DNA of 64,000 bases from a bacterium (GCA_035307765.1 DATGHU010000013.1:1-64000), one strand, 5' to 3'; shown: positions 8,073 to 17,104, counted from the stretch's first letter. Notes: generated by a model not told the origin, from the letters alone. Numbers and translations are program-made.

Positions 8073-10226
8073 CTACCCCAAGACCCGAGCTACCAACTCT
8101 GCGGCCCGCGCCGCCCCCCCAGAAGGGACGGGTGAGTACTCGACGGACGCGGCGAGCGCGTGCCGCACCCCCTCCGCGAGCCCCTCGGAGCTTACCTCCT
8201 GGTAGTCCATCTGCGCAGCGTGCCCGTAGCGGCGCAGGCGCCTCGCCACGTGAAATCGCTGCTCGAAATGATTGCGCAGCGGGAACGACAGGAACGGCCG
8301 CCGAAGCGCGATCAACTCCATCCCGGTGGTCAGGCCGCCCTGGGCCACGGCCGCGTCACAACAGGCCAGATGCTGGTACAAGTCGGGAAGGTACCCTTGA
8401 ATGTCGACGTGCCCCCCGCCGTCCGTGGAAACCCTCGCCCGGGGGCCGGCGACCACCACCAGACGCAGGTTGGGGATCGCTCGGGCCAAAAAAGGCGCGG
8501 CCGCCACGACCTTGTCCAAGAGATGGCGGCCCACCGACGTGCCTCCCGCCGTCGCGATCACGAGCGTCGCGTCCTCCGGGTAGCCGAGCTGCCGCCTCAG
8601 CACCGGGGCCGGCGGCAGGGTCTCGGGATCGAACGGCAGGATATAGTCGCAGAACTCGAAATGCTCTCGCGCCCACCCCCGCATATTGGGGAGATCACGG
8701 CCGAACGGCTCGTCCAACACATCCTCGGGATCGCCGAGGAAAATCGCCATGTCCCGCAGGCGCGGGTAGCGCCCAACGTGCGCGACGTGCTCGGCGTTAG
8801 CATGCCAGCACAGGTGCCCTTCGTAGGAGTCCCAGCCGGTGATCGGCAGCATCCCGATATAGTCGGTCAGAAACACATAGGGGGCCGTTTTCAGCTCGGG
8901 GTTCTCGTGCATGAAGTAGTCGACGTCCCACGCTTCGTCGCCCACCCAGGCGTCGTAGCGTTCACTCTCCGTGACGTCGGCGAACGTCATGAAGTTGGAC
9001 GTCAGCACCTCGTCCATCTGCCAGAGCGCCAGGAACACGTTGACGTCGTGCTCGCCGGCCTGCGCCTCGATGTGGGCCGATTCGTTGAGCAGCCGATCGC
9101 TGGCCGGGTGAACGATCTCTCCCGCCTGTGCGACCACCGATCGTACGGGATCGACGGCCAACCAGTGGATCTCCAGCCCCGGTCGCAATCGGCGAAGCTC
9201 CCGCCCGATCGCCAGATCCCGCTGTACGTGGCCCAACCCGATGGGGGAACAGACCCAGAGGATCTTCCGCTTGGCGGTGAGCGCGTGCGCCACCCGGCGG
9301 GGGGCGGGAGGGATCCCCACAAAGTCGCGGATCAGCCGGTTGACCCGCACGCACTCGCGCAGAATGCCGGCGTGGCCGGTACCTTCCAGCGTCACCAGGG
9401 TTGAGCCGGCGATGGTCCGCTGCATGGATGGGGCGTTGAAGGCGTGGGCCGCCAACCGATCCTCGGTCCCGTGCACGAGCAGGGTGGGGGTCCGGATTCG
9501 CCCCATCAGGTCGGGAAACGGTGTTCGGCTCCACCACTCGTCGCGGGTGCGGATGAGGATCTCCGGGTCTCCGTCCAGGCCCCAACTCATCGCGTCGGCG
9601 AGCGCCTTCGTCGAATGCGGTTCGGGAAGCATCTGTGCGGCGAAAAACTCGACCCACCCCAGGTAATCGGCTCGGAAGTAGTTCGCGTTCAACTTGGCCC
9701 AGCCGGCGTATCGCTCGCGCACCTCGTGAAAGAGCCGAAGGACCTCCTCCCGGCGGCGCTCGCGCTCGGCCCCCACGGCCTGGCTCGGGGCGCCGCTGAT
9801 CAGCACCAGGTGGCTCACCCGGTCCGGATGGTCCGCGGCCAACATGATGGCATGGTTGGCGCCCCCCGACCAGCCGATCACGGCGGTGCGGTCGACCTCC
9901 GCCGCCTCCAAGACCGCGAGTGCGTCGGCGGTCAGCGTGTCGTGGTCGTAGCCGGTAGCCGGGCGATCGGAGCGGCCGCTGCCACGGGCGTCGAACGTCA
10001 CCAGCCGGAACCACCGGGCCAGGTAAGGGACTTGGAACTTCCAAACTCGACTGTGCGCCATCTGCCAGCCGGGTAGCAAGAACAGCGTGGGGGCGGCGTG
10101 CCCAAATACCTGGAAGGCGAGGCGGATCTCGCCGTGTCGAGCGAAGCCCTCGCTAACGGGGGTAGCGACGTCGCTGGCCCCGAATCGCCCGCAGAGACGG
10201 TCAAGAATCTCCGGTGGCGGCCTCAC
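8073..10226 (-). CDS. Alpha/beta hydrolase::glycosyltransferase fusion
   Basis: A 717-residue two-domain protein. Residues about 1-315 form an alpha/beta hydrolase: nucleophile elbow GWSGG (Ser120), acid in HGTED (Asp256) and His285 in GTGHAG. Residues about 325-717 resemble a GT-B glycosyltransferase of the MurG/UGT type: it opens with a nucleotide-fold strand and a Gly-rich loop (LWVCSPIGLGHVQRDLA) and ends with a donor-site-like region (VAQGGLTTGMELIALRRPFLSFP). The GTG start has GGGAGG seven bases upstream; ATG at 10247 is an alternative. The gene overlaps the end of the TetR gene by 26 nt, implying coupled translation. Both active centres look intact. It could glycosylate and deacylate or hydrolyse one small molecule, but the substrate is unknown. 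Confidence 0.8.
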   Translation of the reverse strand: MRPPPEILDRLCGRFGASDVATPVSEGFARHGEIRLAFQVFGHAAPTLFLLPGWQMAHSRVWKFQVPYLARWFRLVTFDARGSGRSDRPATGYDHDTLTADALAVLEAAEVDRTAVIGWSGGANHAIMLAADHPDRVSHLVLISGAPSQAVGAERERRREEVLRLFHEVRERYAGWAKLNANYFRADYLGWVEFFAAQMLPEPHSTKALADAMSWGLDGDPEILIRTRDEWWSRTPFPDLMGRIRTPTLLVHGTEDRLAAHAFNAPSMQRTIAGSTLVTLEGTGHAGILRECVRVNRLIRDFVGIPPAPRRVAHALTAKRKILWVCSPIGLGHVQRDLAIGRELRRLRPGLEIHWLAVDPVRSVVAQAGEIVHPASDRLLNESAHIEAQAGEHDVNVFLALWQMDEVLTSNFMTFADVTESERYDAWVGDEAWDVDYFMHENPELKTAPYVFLTDYIGMLPITGWDSYEGHLCWHANAEHVAHVGRYPRLRDMAIFLGDPEDVLDEPFGRDLPNMRGWAREHFEFCDYILPFDPETLPPAPVLRRQLGYPEDATLVIATAGGTSVGRHLLDKVVAAAPFLARAIPNLRLVVVAGPRARVSTDGGGHVDIQGYLPDLYQHLACCDAAVAQGGLTTGMELIALRRPFLSFPLRNHFEQRFHVARRLRRYGHAAQMDYQEVSSEGLAEGVRHALAASVEYSPVPSGGAARAAELVARVLG

Positions 10227-10992
10227 GTCGCTTCCTCCCTCGGGCATCCAGCGCCATCAAACGCGGGAGGTTCCCCATTAACCGGATCGCTTCCATATGC
10301 AGCTGCGGGTCCTCGCCGGCGAGGATCTCCACCTCCGCCCCAAAATAGAGATCGCCGAACAGCCGGCCCAACACCCGTGAGTCGACCGCGCCTTCGACCC
10401 CATGTTCTGCCAGGCCTTGACGCGCCAACTCGGAGACCAGGTCACGCCAGCGTCCGATCATCTGCGCCAGGCGCTTTCTGATGCGTACATTGCTGAGGCC
10501 CTGAGCCCATAGCTCCCAGAGGCCGCGGACGTACCCCGATTGCATATCCTCCTTGAAGTACTCGAGCGCCGTCGCCCAGATGGCTTCGAAAGACCGCACC
10601 TCCTGGTACATCTTCCGCTGCCGGGCGAGGAGTTGCTCGTTGACGTACTCAAGCACTTCCAACATCAAGTTCTCCTTGCTGCCGAAGTAGTAGTGGACGA
10701 GGCTCTGGTTGACTCGGGCCTCCTCGGCGATCCTGCGCATTGAAATCTGATTGTACCCCACATCGACGAGGGTACGAAAAGCGGCGCCGAGGATCTTGTC
10801 GCGCGTGGAGATGAGAACGGCGGGCGAGGAACGCTTCCTCCCGGGCCTCGGGCCCTGCGCCGCGGAGGTCAGCGGGTGAGTGCCACGCGAGCTTCGCTGA
10901 TCCGCTGTGTCTTCCCGGATGTGGCCGCGGGGGGAGAGACCGCCATTGCCCCCCGAAGCCGGGTGACGCAGGTGCCGCTTGCGGCCCGTCAC
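10201..10992 (-). CDS. TetR family transcriptional regulator
   Basis: A TetR-type repressor. The helix-turn-helix lies at about residues 62-110 of the longest frame: RDKILGAAFRTLVDVGY, then MRRIAEEARVNQSLVHYYFGSKENL. The C-terminal ligand domain is helical. The N-terminal 60 residues look unlike coding sequence of this family and the real start is unclear: no good ATG or GTG with a ribosome site is visible nearer the HTH, so GTG at 10992 is provisional. It sits third in the minus-strand cluster that begins at the promoter near 12690; the palindrome there is the obvious candidate operator. It overlaps the fusion gene downstream. Confidence 0.85.
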   Translation of the reverse strand: MTGRKRHLRHPASGGNGGLSPRGHIREDTADQRSSRGTHPLTSAAQGPRPGRKRSSPAVLISTRDKILGAAFRTLVDVGYNQISMRRIAEEARVNQSLVHYYFGSKENLMLEVLEYVNEQLLARQRKMYQEVRSFEAIWATALEYFKEDMQSGYVRGLWELWAQGLSNVRIRKRLAQMIGRWRDLVSELARQGLAEHGVEGAVDSRVLGRLFGDLYFGAEVEILAGEDPQLHMEAIRLMGNLPRLMALDARGRKRREAATGDS

Positions 10993-11151
10993 TTCGGCGA
11001 GATCCCCGGGGGGATCGTCGCGGGATGCGCGTCGTCAGGTGGCACCGCGGCACCGCCGACCATCGCCCCTCCTCGTCCGCTGCCGGCGCCTGGGGGGAGG
11101 ACACCCCGGCGTCGCGTCAACTCGGTGGTATTTCGCACGGCTCTCCTCTCT

Positions 11152-11931
11152 CTACGTGCTCGGAAACGGGGCGATGCCGGCCAGATGGAGCAGCGCCCAC
11201 ACGCCCAGCGCCACTCCCAGAGGACGGGTCAGATGGTGCCCCCACCGAGTCGTCCGCTCGGCCGCCATGACGGCACCCAACCCAAGCATCCAGCCCAAAT
11301 TCGCCCCGCCGATCGCAAACATCAGCAGCATCAGGGTCCAGCAACATCCGAGGCAGAACAGCCCGTGGCGGGCGCCCAACTGAAGGGCATCACGGGCCTC
11401 TCTCCCACGCCAGTGCTCCACGATGAACGAATAGGGTGACCGGCACTTCTCCAGGCACATCTGCTTGAGCGGGGTGAACTGGTAGATTCCGGCGGTGAGC
11501 AGGAGGACCGTCGCCACCCAGGGGGCCGCGGACGGAACCAGTTCGATCGCTTCGTGCACGAGGGCGTCCCCCCGGTAGGCCAGCGCGCCGAACCCCACCC
11601 AGACGCCGAGGTAGCCGAGGACGAGCCGGCGCAGCAGGGCGTTGCAATCCGACCGCCCCGCCACCATGCGCCGGAAGAGATGCACGAGGGGCAGGCTGCT
11701 CGGCAGCATCATCGCGATCGTCATCAGGGTCCACCCGACGACGAAAAGGCCCAGCCGGAAGACCGGGGGGAGGGAGAGGGTGCGGTCGCCGATGATCACC
11801 CGGTGGCTGAGCAGCCCCGCGAAGGGCGAGGCCCCCCACACCGCGAGCGCGACCCACGCCAAGGCCACGAGAGCCCCGACGGAAAGCCGGTACCAGCGCG
11901 TGTCATCCGGTGTCCGGATTGCTCCGATCAT
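11152..11931 (-). CDS. DUF2182 integral membrane protein
   Basis: A 259-residue polytopic membrane protein of the DUF2182 family, predicted to bind metal. Diagnostic segments are WTLMTIAMMLPSSLPL (residues about 67-82), IYQFTPLKQMCLEKCRSP, and GLFCLGCCWTLMLLMF with its Cys-Cys pair; about six membrane segments are visible. It follows the DUF1326 gene by 25 nt on the same strand. These two families are commonly adjacent, which supports a shared membrane complex. A role in metal or copper handling has been suggested for the families, but it is not proven. Confidence 0.9.
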   Translation of the reverse strand: MIGAIRTPDDTRWYRLSVGALVALAWVALAVWGASPFAGLLSHRVIIGDRTLSLPPVFRLGLFVVGWTLMTIAMMLPSSLPLVHLFRRMVAGRSDCNALLRRLVLGYLGVWVGFGALAYRGDALVHEAIELVPSAAPWVATVLLLTAGIYQFTPLKQMCLEKCRSPYSFIVEHWRGREARDALQLGARHGLFCLGCCWTLMLLMFAIGGANLGWMLGLGAVMAAERTTRWGHHLTRPLGVALGVWALLHLAGIAPFPST

Positions 11932-11956
11932 CTCTCCGTACTCCTCTCCCGACCCA

Positions 11957-12559
11957 TTATCCCTCGAACCGGAAGTTTCCCAGCACCGCGTTCCGGTTGG
12001 TGAACTCCCAGGCCATCTTGTGCTGGGGGATGTTCACCCGATGCGCCGTCGCCTTGCCGACGAACGCGGGGGAACCGGGGATCGTGCTGAAGACGGTGTC
12101 GACCAGCTTGGTCGGTCGCCCCTTGGCATCGGCATAGGGCTGCATATCCGCCGACACCGCATCCCCGACGCGAATCGTGCCCTTGCCCTCGACGAGGTTG
12201 AACTGAATGGGCGCGTCGTACGCCCCCACGACCTCACCCACCAGCTTCGCCAGGTCGGCAAGCGGCCCACCCAGTTTCCCGGTGTGCATCGCCAGGATCG
12301 CGTCCTTCTGCTTGGCCGACGCCTTGCTGTCAACGTATGCCGCAACCCTCCAGTTGCCCGCGAGCACGTTTCCGGGAATCTGGCAGACCAACGCCAGCGT
12401 CAACCCGCTGACATCGACGTCGTTGATGTGCCCCTTGTCGTAGTGGTAGGCCAAAAACGCATCACATGTGCCTCCGTCGGGGTCGTCTCCGACCCAGCAC
12501 GGACAGGGTCCCGCGCAGGAACAGGCTTCCAGCAACCGCCCTTCGACCGCATACCCCAT
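11957..12559 (-). CDS. DUF1326 domain protein
   Basis: A 200-residue DUF1326 protein. The N-terminus carries the family's Cys cluster, EACSCAGPCPCW with a further Cys (C13, C15, C19, C21, C32), consistent with metal binding. Later conserved parts are the ALVCQIPGNVLAGNW region and VNIPQHKMAWEFTNRNAVLGNF. The ATG has GGAGGT seven bases upstream and homology begins at MGYAVEG. It is the first gene of the minus-strand cluster, about 85 nt from the palindrome. It pairs with the DUF2182 membrane protein. Confidence 0.9.
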   Translation of the reverse strand: MGYAVEGRLLEACSCAGPCPCWVGDDPDGGTCDAFLAYHYDKGHINDVDVSGLTLALVCQIPGNVLAGNWRVAAYVDSKASAKQKDAILAMHTGKLGGPLADLAKLVGEVVGAYDAPIQFNLVEGKGTIRVGDAVSADMQPYADAKGRPTKLVDTVFSTIPGSPAFVGKATAHRVNIPQHKMAWEFTNRNAVLGNFRFEG

Positions 12560-12643
12560 GCTCTCCACCTCCCGATTGGATTCGTACCTTCCGATCGTGC
12601 CCCCGATCACGCCTCCGCTTGCTTGGATCGGGTCTTGCCTGTC

Positions 12644-12690
12644 AATTGATCGGTCGATCAATTAATACCCAAGACGCCTTCGCCTGTCAA
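12644..12690 (-). promoter_or_regulatory. Promoter overlapping a TetR-like operator
   Basis: On the minus strand, TTGACA (12690-12685) is followed by a 17-bp spacer and TATTAAT (12667-12661), a good sigma-70 promoter. The perfect inverted repeat AATTGATCGGTCGATCAATT (12644-12663) starts within the -10 element and covers the expected transcription start. Such a site would let a dimer block initiation of the DUF1326-DUF2182-tetR-fusion transcript. The TetR protein encoded at 10201-10992 is the natural candidate; autoregulation is inferred. Confidence 0.75.
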
Positions 12691-12777
12691 GTGGCAAACA
12701 CACGTCTGCCTAGTGCATCAAGCCCGGCGCGGAGCGGCTCCGGAAGGGACTCGGAAGCGGGGGTGGGGCTCCCGGCC

Positions 12778-13812
12778 TCAGGCGGGCCGGCGGTGCGGCG
12801 CCGAGGGGGGTTCGGGCCGTTCCCTCGGCGGCTGCCTCCGCCGCGAAAGGACGGCTGGCGTGTGCGGGGGCGGGGTGGGGGTCTGCGCGCGGCCCCGGTA
12901 CCGGAGGCGGTGGGCCGCGTTCCGGAGCCGGGCGTCGGTTACCTCGTAATACACCTGCGTGGTCGCCGGGTTGGCGTGCCCGAGGAGACGTTGAGCCTCC
13001 TCGATCCCGAGCCCCACCGTCGCCATCTGCTGCCCCGCGGTGTGGCGGAGGTGGTGGAAGGCGATCCCCTCGGGAATCGGGACACCGGCCACCCCAGCGT
13101 AGCGTTTGAAGATCTTCTCCACGCTGGCGTAATGGAGCCGGGCCCGGCGGGGCTGAAACGGCAGACGAAAGAACAGCGCGGTCGTGGGGGCGGTGGGACG
13201 CACGGCCAGCCAAGCGAGGAGAGCCGCCCGCGCATCGTCGGTAAGCGGCACCACCTGTTCTTTGTTGCCCTTGCGCAGCACCACGAGGGCCGCACGCTCC
13301 GCGTCGGCAAGGTTCACCACCCGCTCAATATCCAAGCGGGTCACTTCGCTCACCCGCAACCCCATCAGCCCCAATTCCGCCATCGCGCGATCCCGAAGCA
13401 CCCGCGGCGACCCCTCTCGGAACGCGGATCGAAACTGGGCCACCTGGTCCTCGGTCCACCAGCGATGGACTCGATAGGGCCGTCGCGGCGGGTGAATGTC
13501 TTGACCGATCGAGTACGGCCGGCCCTGGCGTTTGCGGAGCCACTCGTAGAATTGGCGGAGGGCCGTGATGCGCCGAGCGCGGGTCGCCACCGACAACCCC
13601 GCCTCGGTCATCCGGCGCGCGAATTGGACCAGGTCCTCGGTGCGCGCATCCTCAAGCTTGCCGTGGATGTACTCGGAGAAATCCTTGAGGTCGCGGATGT
13701 AGGCGAGACGGGTGTTGAGACCGCGGTCTGCCCCTTCAAGGTCCGTCCACCACTCGAGGAGCAGGGGGTCAACCGAAGGGATGGGAGATCGCAGGTGCCG
13801 CCGTCCGGGCAT
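12778..13812 (-). CDS. Tyrosine recombinase (XerC/D-like)
   Basis: A 344-residue site-specific recombinase. An N-terminal SAM-like DNA-binding domain (about 15-100) precedes the catalytic domain with the full set: Arg153 in GLRVSEV, Lys181 in LRKGNK, His253 and Arg256 in HHLRHTAG, His279 in LLGHANPATT, and Tyr288 in QVYYEV. After residue 300 a Pro/Arg-rich tail of about 40 residues is unusual for XerC/D. No att repeats, phage genes or second recombinase adjoin it. It may be a diverged Xer protein or a remnant of an integrated element. Confidence 0.85.
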   Translation of the reverse strand: MPGRRHLRSPIPSVDPLLLEWWTDLEGADRGLNTRLAYIRDLKDFSEYIHGKLEDARTEDLVQFARRMTEAGLSVATRARRITALRQFYEWLRKRQGRPYSIGQDIHPPRRPYRVHRWWTEDQVAQFRSAFREGSPRVLRDRAMAELGLMGLRVSEVTRLDIERVVNLADAERAALVVLRKGNKEQVVPLTDDARAALLAWLAVRPTAPTTALFFRLPFQPRRARLHYASVEKIFKRYAGVAGVPIPEGIAFHHLRHTAGQQMATVGLGIEEAQRLLGHANPATTQVYYEVTDARLRNAAHRLRYRGRAQTPTPPPHTPAVLSRRRQPPRERPEPPSAPHRRPA

Positions 13813-14121
13813 CGTAGGTTCCTCCGATGAAGGCTGCGACGTTTGGTTCGATTGAGCTGCGACAGCGACTCAGCAGGCTGTTCCACAGCGGGCGGGATTT
13901 TCCTCTCCCGCCGATATCGGCCCGGGCGAGCATCTCGCGAAGAAATTGGTGGCGGCAAACTCCAGGGCGACGGTCGACCGTAAGGTGGCCATCGGGCCCC
14001 CGCTGACCGCGAGACGACTCAACGGTCAGCGAGAACCCGGCAGCGCCGACATCGTCTGCCGACGATATCCTCGTGCAGCACTCCTGAGCCGGGGCGACCG
14101 AGCCCCGCGCGCGGTCGCGGC
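13813..14121. other. Non-coding gap of about 310 bp
   Basis: No supported gene between the recombinase start and the aminotransferase stop. A 12-bp palindrome GCCGATATCGGC is at 13910-13921. GC-rich complementary stretches near 14090-14120 (GGGGC around GACCGAGCCCC) could form a weak terminator for the aminotransferase transcript, but I cannot define one cleanly. I searched for tRNA-like ends because a recombinase is adjacent and saw none. Confidence 0.4.
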
Positions 14122-15471
14122 CTAGCGGGTCACCGCGACGAGCGAAGCGCGCAAGATCTCGACGATCTGGTCGAGCGTTTCCTGCGGGGTCATCAGCGGC
14201 GGCGCGATGCAGATCGTGTCCCCGATCGCCGGGTCCGCCGCTCCCCCCCGAAGACGCGCCAGCAGCCCCCGCTTCCGCGCCTCCTGGATCACTTTCCCTC
14301 CCAGCCCGAGCGCGGGGGCCTTCGACTTTTTGTCCGTGACGAGTTCGACCCCGCACATCATGCCGCACCCGCGGACGTCCCCCACGTTCGGGAGGTCGCG
14401 GAGGCCCTCCAGCCCGGCGAGCAACCGACGACCCATCGGCCCGGCACGCTCGACCAACCCTTCGTTTTCAAGAATGTCCAAGTTGCGGAGGGCTACGGCG
14501 CAGCAGGTCGGGTGGCCGGAATAGGTGGCAGCGTGCATGAACTTCTTGTCGGCAGGAGCCTCGAGCAATGCATCGTGGACCGCCTTCGAGGCCAGGACGC
14601 CGCCGAGGGGGAGGTAGGCGCTCGTGACCCCCTTCGCGAACGAGACCAGATCCGGCTGCACGCCCCAGTGCCCCAGCGCAAACCACTTGCCGGTCCGGCC
14701 GAACCCCGTGATGACCTCGTCGGCAATGAACAACACCCCGTGCCGGTCACAAATCTCGCGAACACGCGGGAAGTAGGTGGGGGGAGGCACGATCACCCCT
14801 CCGGCCCCCATCACCGGCTCGGCGATGAACGCCGCGACCGTATCCGGCCCTTCCCGGAGGATCGCCTGTTCGAGCGTATCCGCCGCCTGCACCCCGACGT
14901 CCCCCCCGGTGGGCCAGCGGTACGCGTAGGGAGCGGGAACCTGCAAGAATTCCGGCGCGAGCGGACCGAACATCTTGTGGTACGCCGCCATGCCCGTGGC
15001 GCTCATCGCCCCCAGCGTCAGCCCGTGGTAGGCGTGGACCCGAGAGATGATCTTTACCTTGGTCGGCCGACCCCGCACCTTCCAGTAATACCGCGCCATC
15101 TTGAAGGCCGATTCGTTCGACTCGGCCCCGCTGGTGGTGAGATAGACGCCGGACGTGTTGGGGTACGCGATCTTGACCAACCGCTCCGCGAGACGGATCG
15201 CCGGGATGTTCGATGTCCCCACGTAGGTCGAGACGAATGCGAGCTGTTCCATTTGCTCCGCGGCGGCCTGCGCCAGTTCCGCCCGTCCGTGCCCGGCGTT
15301 GACGTTCCACAAACACGACAACCCGTCGATGTACTCTGTGCCCTCGGCGTCCGTGAGGATCGCCCCGCGCCCTTTGACCATGACGATGGGGTGCTGGTGG
15401 TCCTGGGGGTGGTGGAGCGGGTGGATCAAGTGCTGCTGATCCTCTCGAACGAGCACATCCAGGGCTTCCAT
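14122..15471 (-). CDS. Class III PLP-dependent aminotransferase
   Basis: A 449-residue omega-amino acid:pyruvate-type aminotransferase. It shows the N-terminal HLIHPLHHP, the glycine-rich YLTTSGAESNESAFKMAR, PLP-contact DEVITGFGRTG and the Schiff-base lysine in SFAKGVTSAYLPLGG. The family transfers amino groups from beta-alanine, 4-aminobutyrate, taurine or polyamines to keto acids. The start at 15471 has AAGGATGGTG upstream; ATG at 15519 would add 16 residues. It is divergent from the glutamate dehydrogenase, which would recycle glutamate, so a joint role in amine-nitrogen metabolism is plausible but inferred. Confidence 0.85.
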   Translation of the reverse strand: MEALDVLVREDQQHLIHPLHHPQDHQHPIVMVKGRGAILTDAEGTEYIDGLSCLWNVNAGHGRAELAQAAAEQMEQLAFVSTYVGTSNIPAIRLAERLVKIAYPNTSGVYLTTSGAESNESAFKMARYYWKVRGRPTKVKIISRVHAYHGLTLGAMSATGMAAYHKMFGPLAPEFLQVPAPYAYRWPTGGDVGVQAADTLEQAILREGPDTVAAFIAEPVMGAGGVIVPPPTYFPRVREICDRHGVLFIADEVITGFGRTGKWFALGHWGVQPDLVSFAKGVTSAYLPLGGVLASKAVHDALLEAPADKKFMHAATYSGHPTCCAVALRNLDILENEGLVERAGPMGRRLLAGLEGLRDLPNVGDVRGCGMMCGVELVTDKKSKAPALGLGGKVIQEARKRGLLARLRGGAADPAIGDTICIAPPLMTPQETLDQIVEILRASLVAVTR

Positions 15472-15691
15472 CGTCGCACCATCCTTCGCTTTGCCGTCTC
15501 GCACAACCGGCGAGATCATCTTCGAACACTCTTCGGCCCCCCGACAGCATCATCCTGTCGGGCCGAAGGGAGTCCCGGGGACCGTAGGGAACACACCACC
15601 CGCAGCGCTCACGGGTTCCCGGAAAGTGGTCACCCTCTCGGCGAACCCAAAGTCGCTGGTCCGTACAGAAGGAGGATTCGCTCGACGTCCG

Positions 15692-16939
15692 ATGGTGCCA
15701 CAAGACCCCTGGGAGATGGCCCTTCAGCAGTTCGATCTCGCCGCCGGCCGTTTGTCGCTCAAACGCGGGATCCGCGACTATCTCGTGCACCCCCACCGTG
15801 AGCTCGTGGTTAACTTCCCCGTCGAAATGGACGACGGTTCGGTTCAGCTCTTCACCGGGTACCGCGTCCATCACAGCACCGTCCTCGGACCCACCAAAGG
15901 CGGGATCCGGTACAGCCCGGGGGTCCGCCTCAACGAGGTCAGGGCCCTGGCGATGTGGATGACCTGGAAATCCGCGTTGATGCATCTGCCGTACGGAGGA
16001 GCGAAGGGGGGGGTGGCCTGCGATCCTCGGTACCTTTCGCGCGGTGAGCTCCAGCGGCTCACCCGGCGGTACGCGACGGAGATCAGCGTGTTGATGGGCC
16101 CACAGAGCGACATCCCCGCACCCGACATCGGCACCAACGCCCAGGTGATGGCCTGGATTATGGATACCTACAGCATGCACCACGGGTTCTCGGTCCCGTC
16201 CGTGGTCACCGGCAAGCCCATCCCCATCGGCGGATCGGTCGGCCGCAGCGACGCCACCGGGCGGGGAGTTGCCATCGCAGCCCGCGAGGCGGCGCCCCTG
16301 CGGAAGATCTCCTTCGCCGGCAGCCGCGTGGCCATCCAGGGCTTCGGCAACGTCGGCGAGGCGACCGCGAGGCTGATGCACGCACAGGGGTGTCGGATCG
16401 TCGCCGTGAGCGACATCTACGGAGGCATCTACAACCCTGGAGGACTGGATCCCGTGGCCGTGACCCGGCACGCGCAAGGAACCGGCCGGGTAGCGAGGTT
16501 CCCGGGCTCGGAGGAGGTCTCCAATACCGATCTTCTCGCGCTGCCGTGTGACTTTCTGATCCCCGCCGCGATCGAAGGGCAGCTGACCAAGGAGACGGCC
16601 CCCCGGGTCACAGCCCGAATCATCGTCGAAGCCGCCAACGGGCCGACGACGCCGGAGGCGGATGCGATTTTGGCCGACCGGGACATCCTCGTCGTTCCGG
16701 ACATCCTCGCCAATGCCGGCGGCGTCACCGTTTCGTACTTCGAGTGGGTGCAGGACCTGCAGTCATGGTTCTGGAGCGAGGAGGAGATCACCCAGCACCT
16801 GGAACGCATCATGACCACGACCTTTCAGCGGGTCGCCGCGCTGGCGGCGGACCAAAAAATCAGTCTCCGCACCGCAGCGCTGGTCGTCGCGGTGCAGCGC
16901 GTGGCCGATGCCTTGCTAACCCGAGGCATCTATCCGTAA
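15692..16939 (+). CDS. gdhA: Glutamate dehydrogenase (Glu/Leu/Phe/Val family)
   Basis: A 415-residue hexameric-type glutamate dehydrogenase that interconverts glutamate and 2-oxoglutarate plus ammonia. Substrate-site GPTKGGIRY (Lys69), the catalytic GGAKGG (Lys105), PAPDIGTN, the Rossmann loop GFGNVG, and LANAGGVTVSYFEW near the end are all intact. The ATG matches the usual N-terminus (DPWEMALQQFD); the nearest ribosome site, GAAGGAGG, is 16 bases upstream, which is long. Coenzyme preference cannot be read with certainty. Leu-dehydrogenase-like specificity is less likely because of the length. Confidence 0.9.
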   Translation: MVPQDPWEMALQQFDLAAGRLSLKRGIRDYLVHPHRELVVNFPVEMDDGSVQLFTGYRVHHSTVLGPTKGGIRYSPGVRLNEVRALAMWMTWKSALMHLPYGGAKGGVACDPRYLSRGELQRLTRRYATEISVLMGPQSDIPAPDIGTNAQVMAWIMDTYSMHHGFSVPSVVTGKPIPIGGSVGRSDATGRGVAIAAREAAPLRKISFAGSRVAIQGFGNVGEATARLMHAQGCRIVAVSDIYGGIYNPGGLDPVAVTRHAQGTGRVARFPGSEEVSNTDLLALPCDFLIPAAIEGQLTKETAPRVTARIIVEAANGPTTPEADAILADRDILVVPDILANAGGVTVSYFEWVQDLQSWFWSEEEITQHLERIMTTTFQRVAALAADQKISLRTAALVVAVQRVADALLTRGIYP

Positions 16940-17104
16940 TCCTGCCATTCTGGTAGGAGCGGGGGGCTGATGACGGGGATAGGTGAAAGGGCAGGGGAGG
17001 GGAACCGGCCCATCCATCCCTGGAGTATACTAATGGTGCGTCAAATCGCGGACGGCTCAGGCCGTTTGCCCCCTCTGCACAACGTGCGGGACGGAGTGGC
17101 CTCA

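Noticed and set aside
13813-14121. tRNA or att site beside the tyrosine recombinase
   Set aside because: No cloverleaf-like ends, GTTC loop or direct repeats were found in the flanks.
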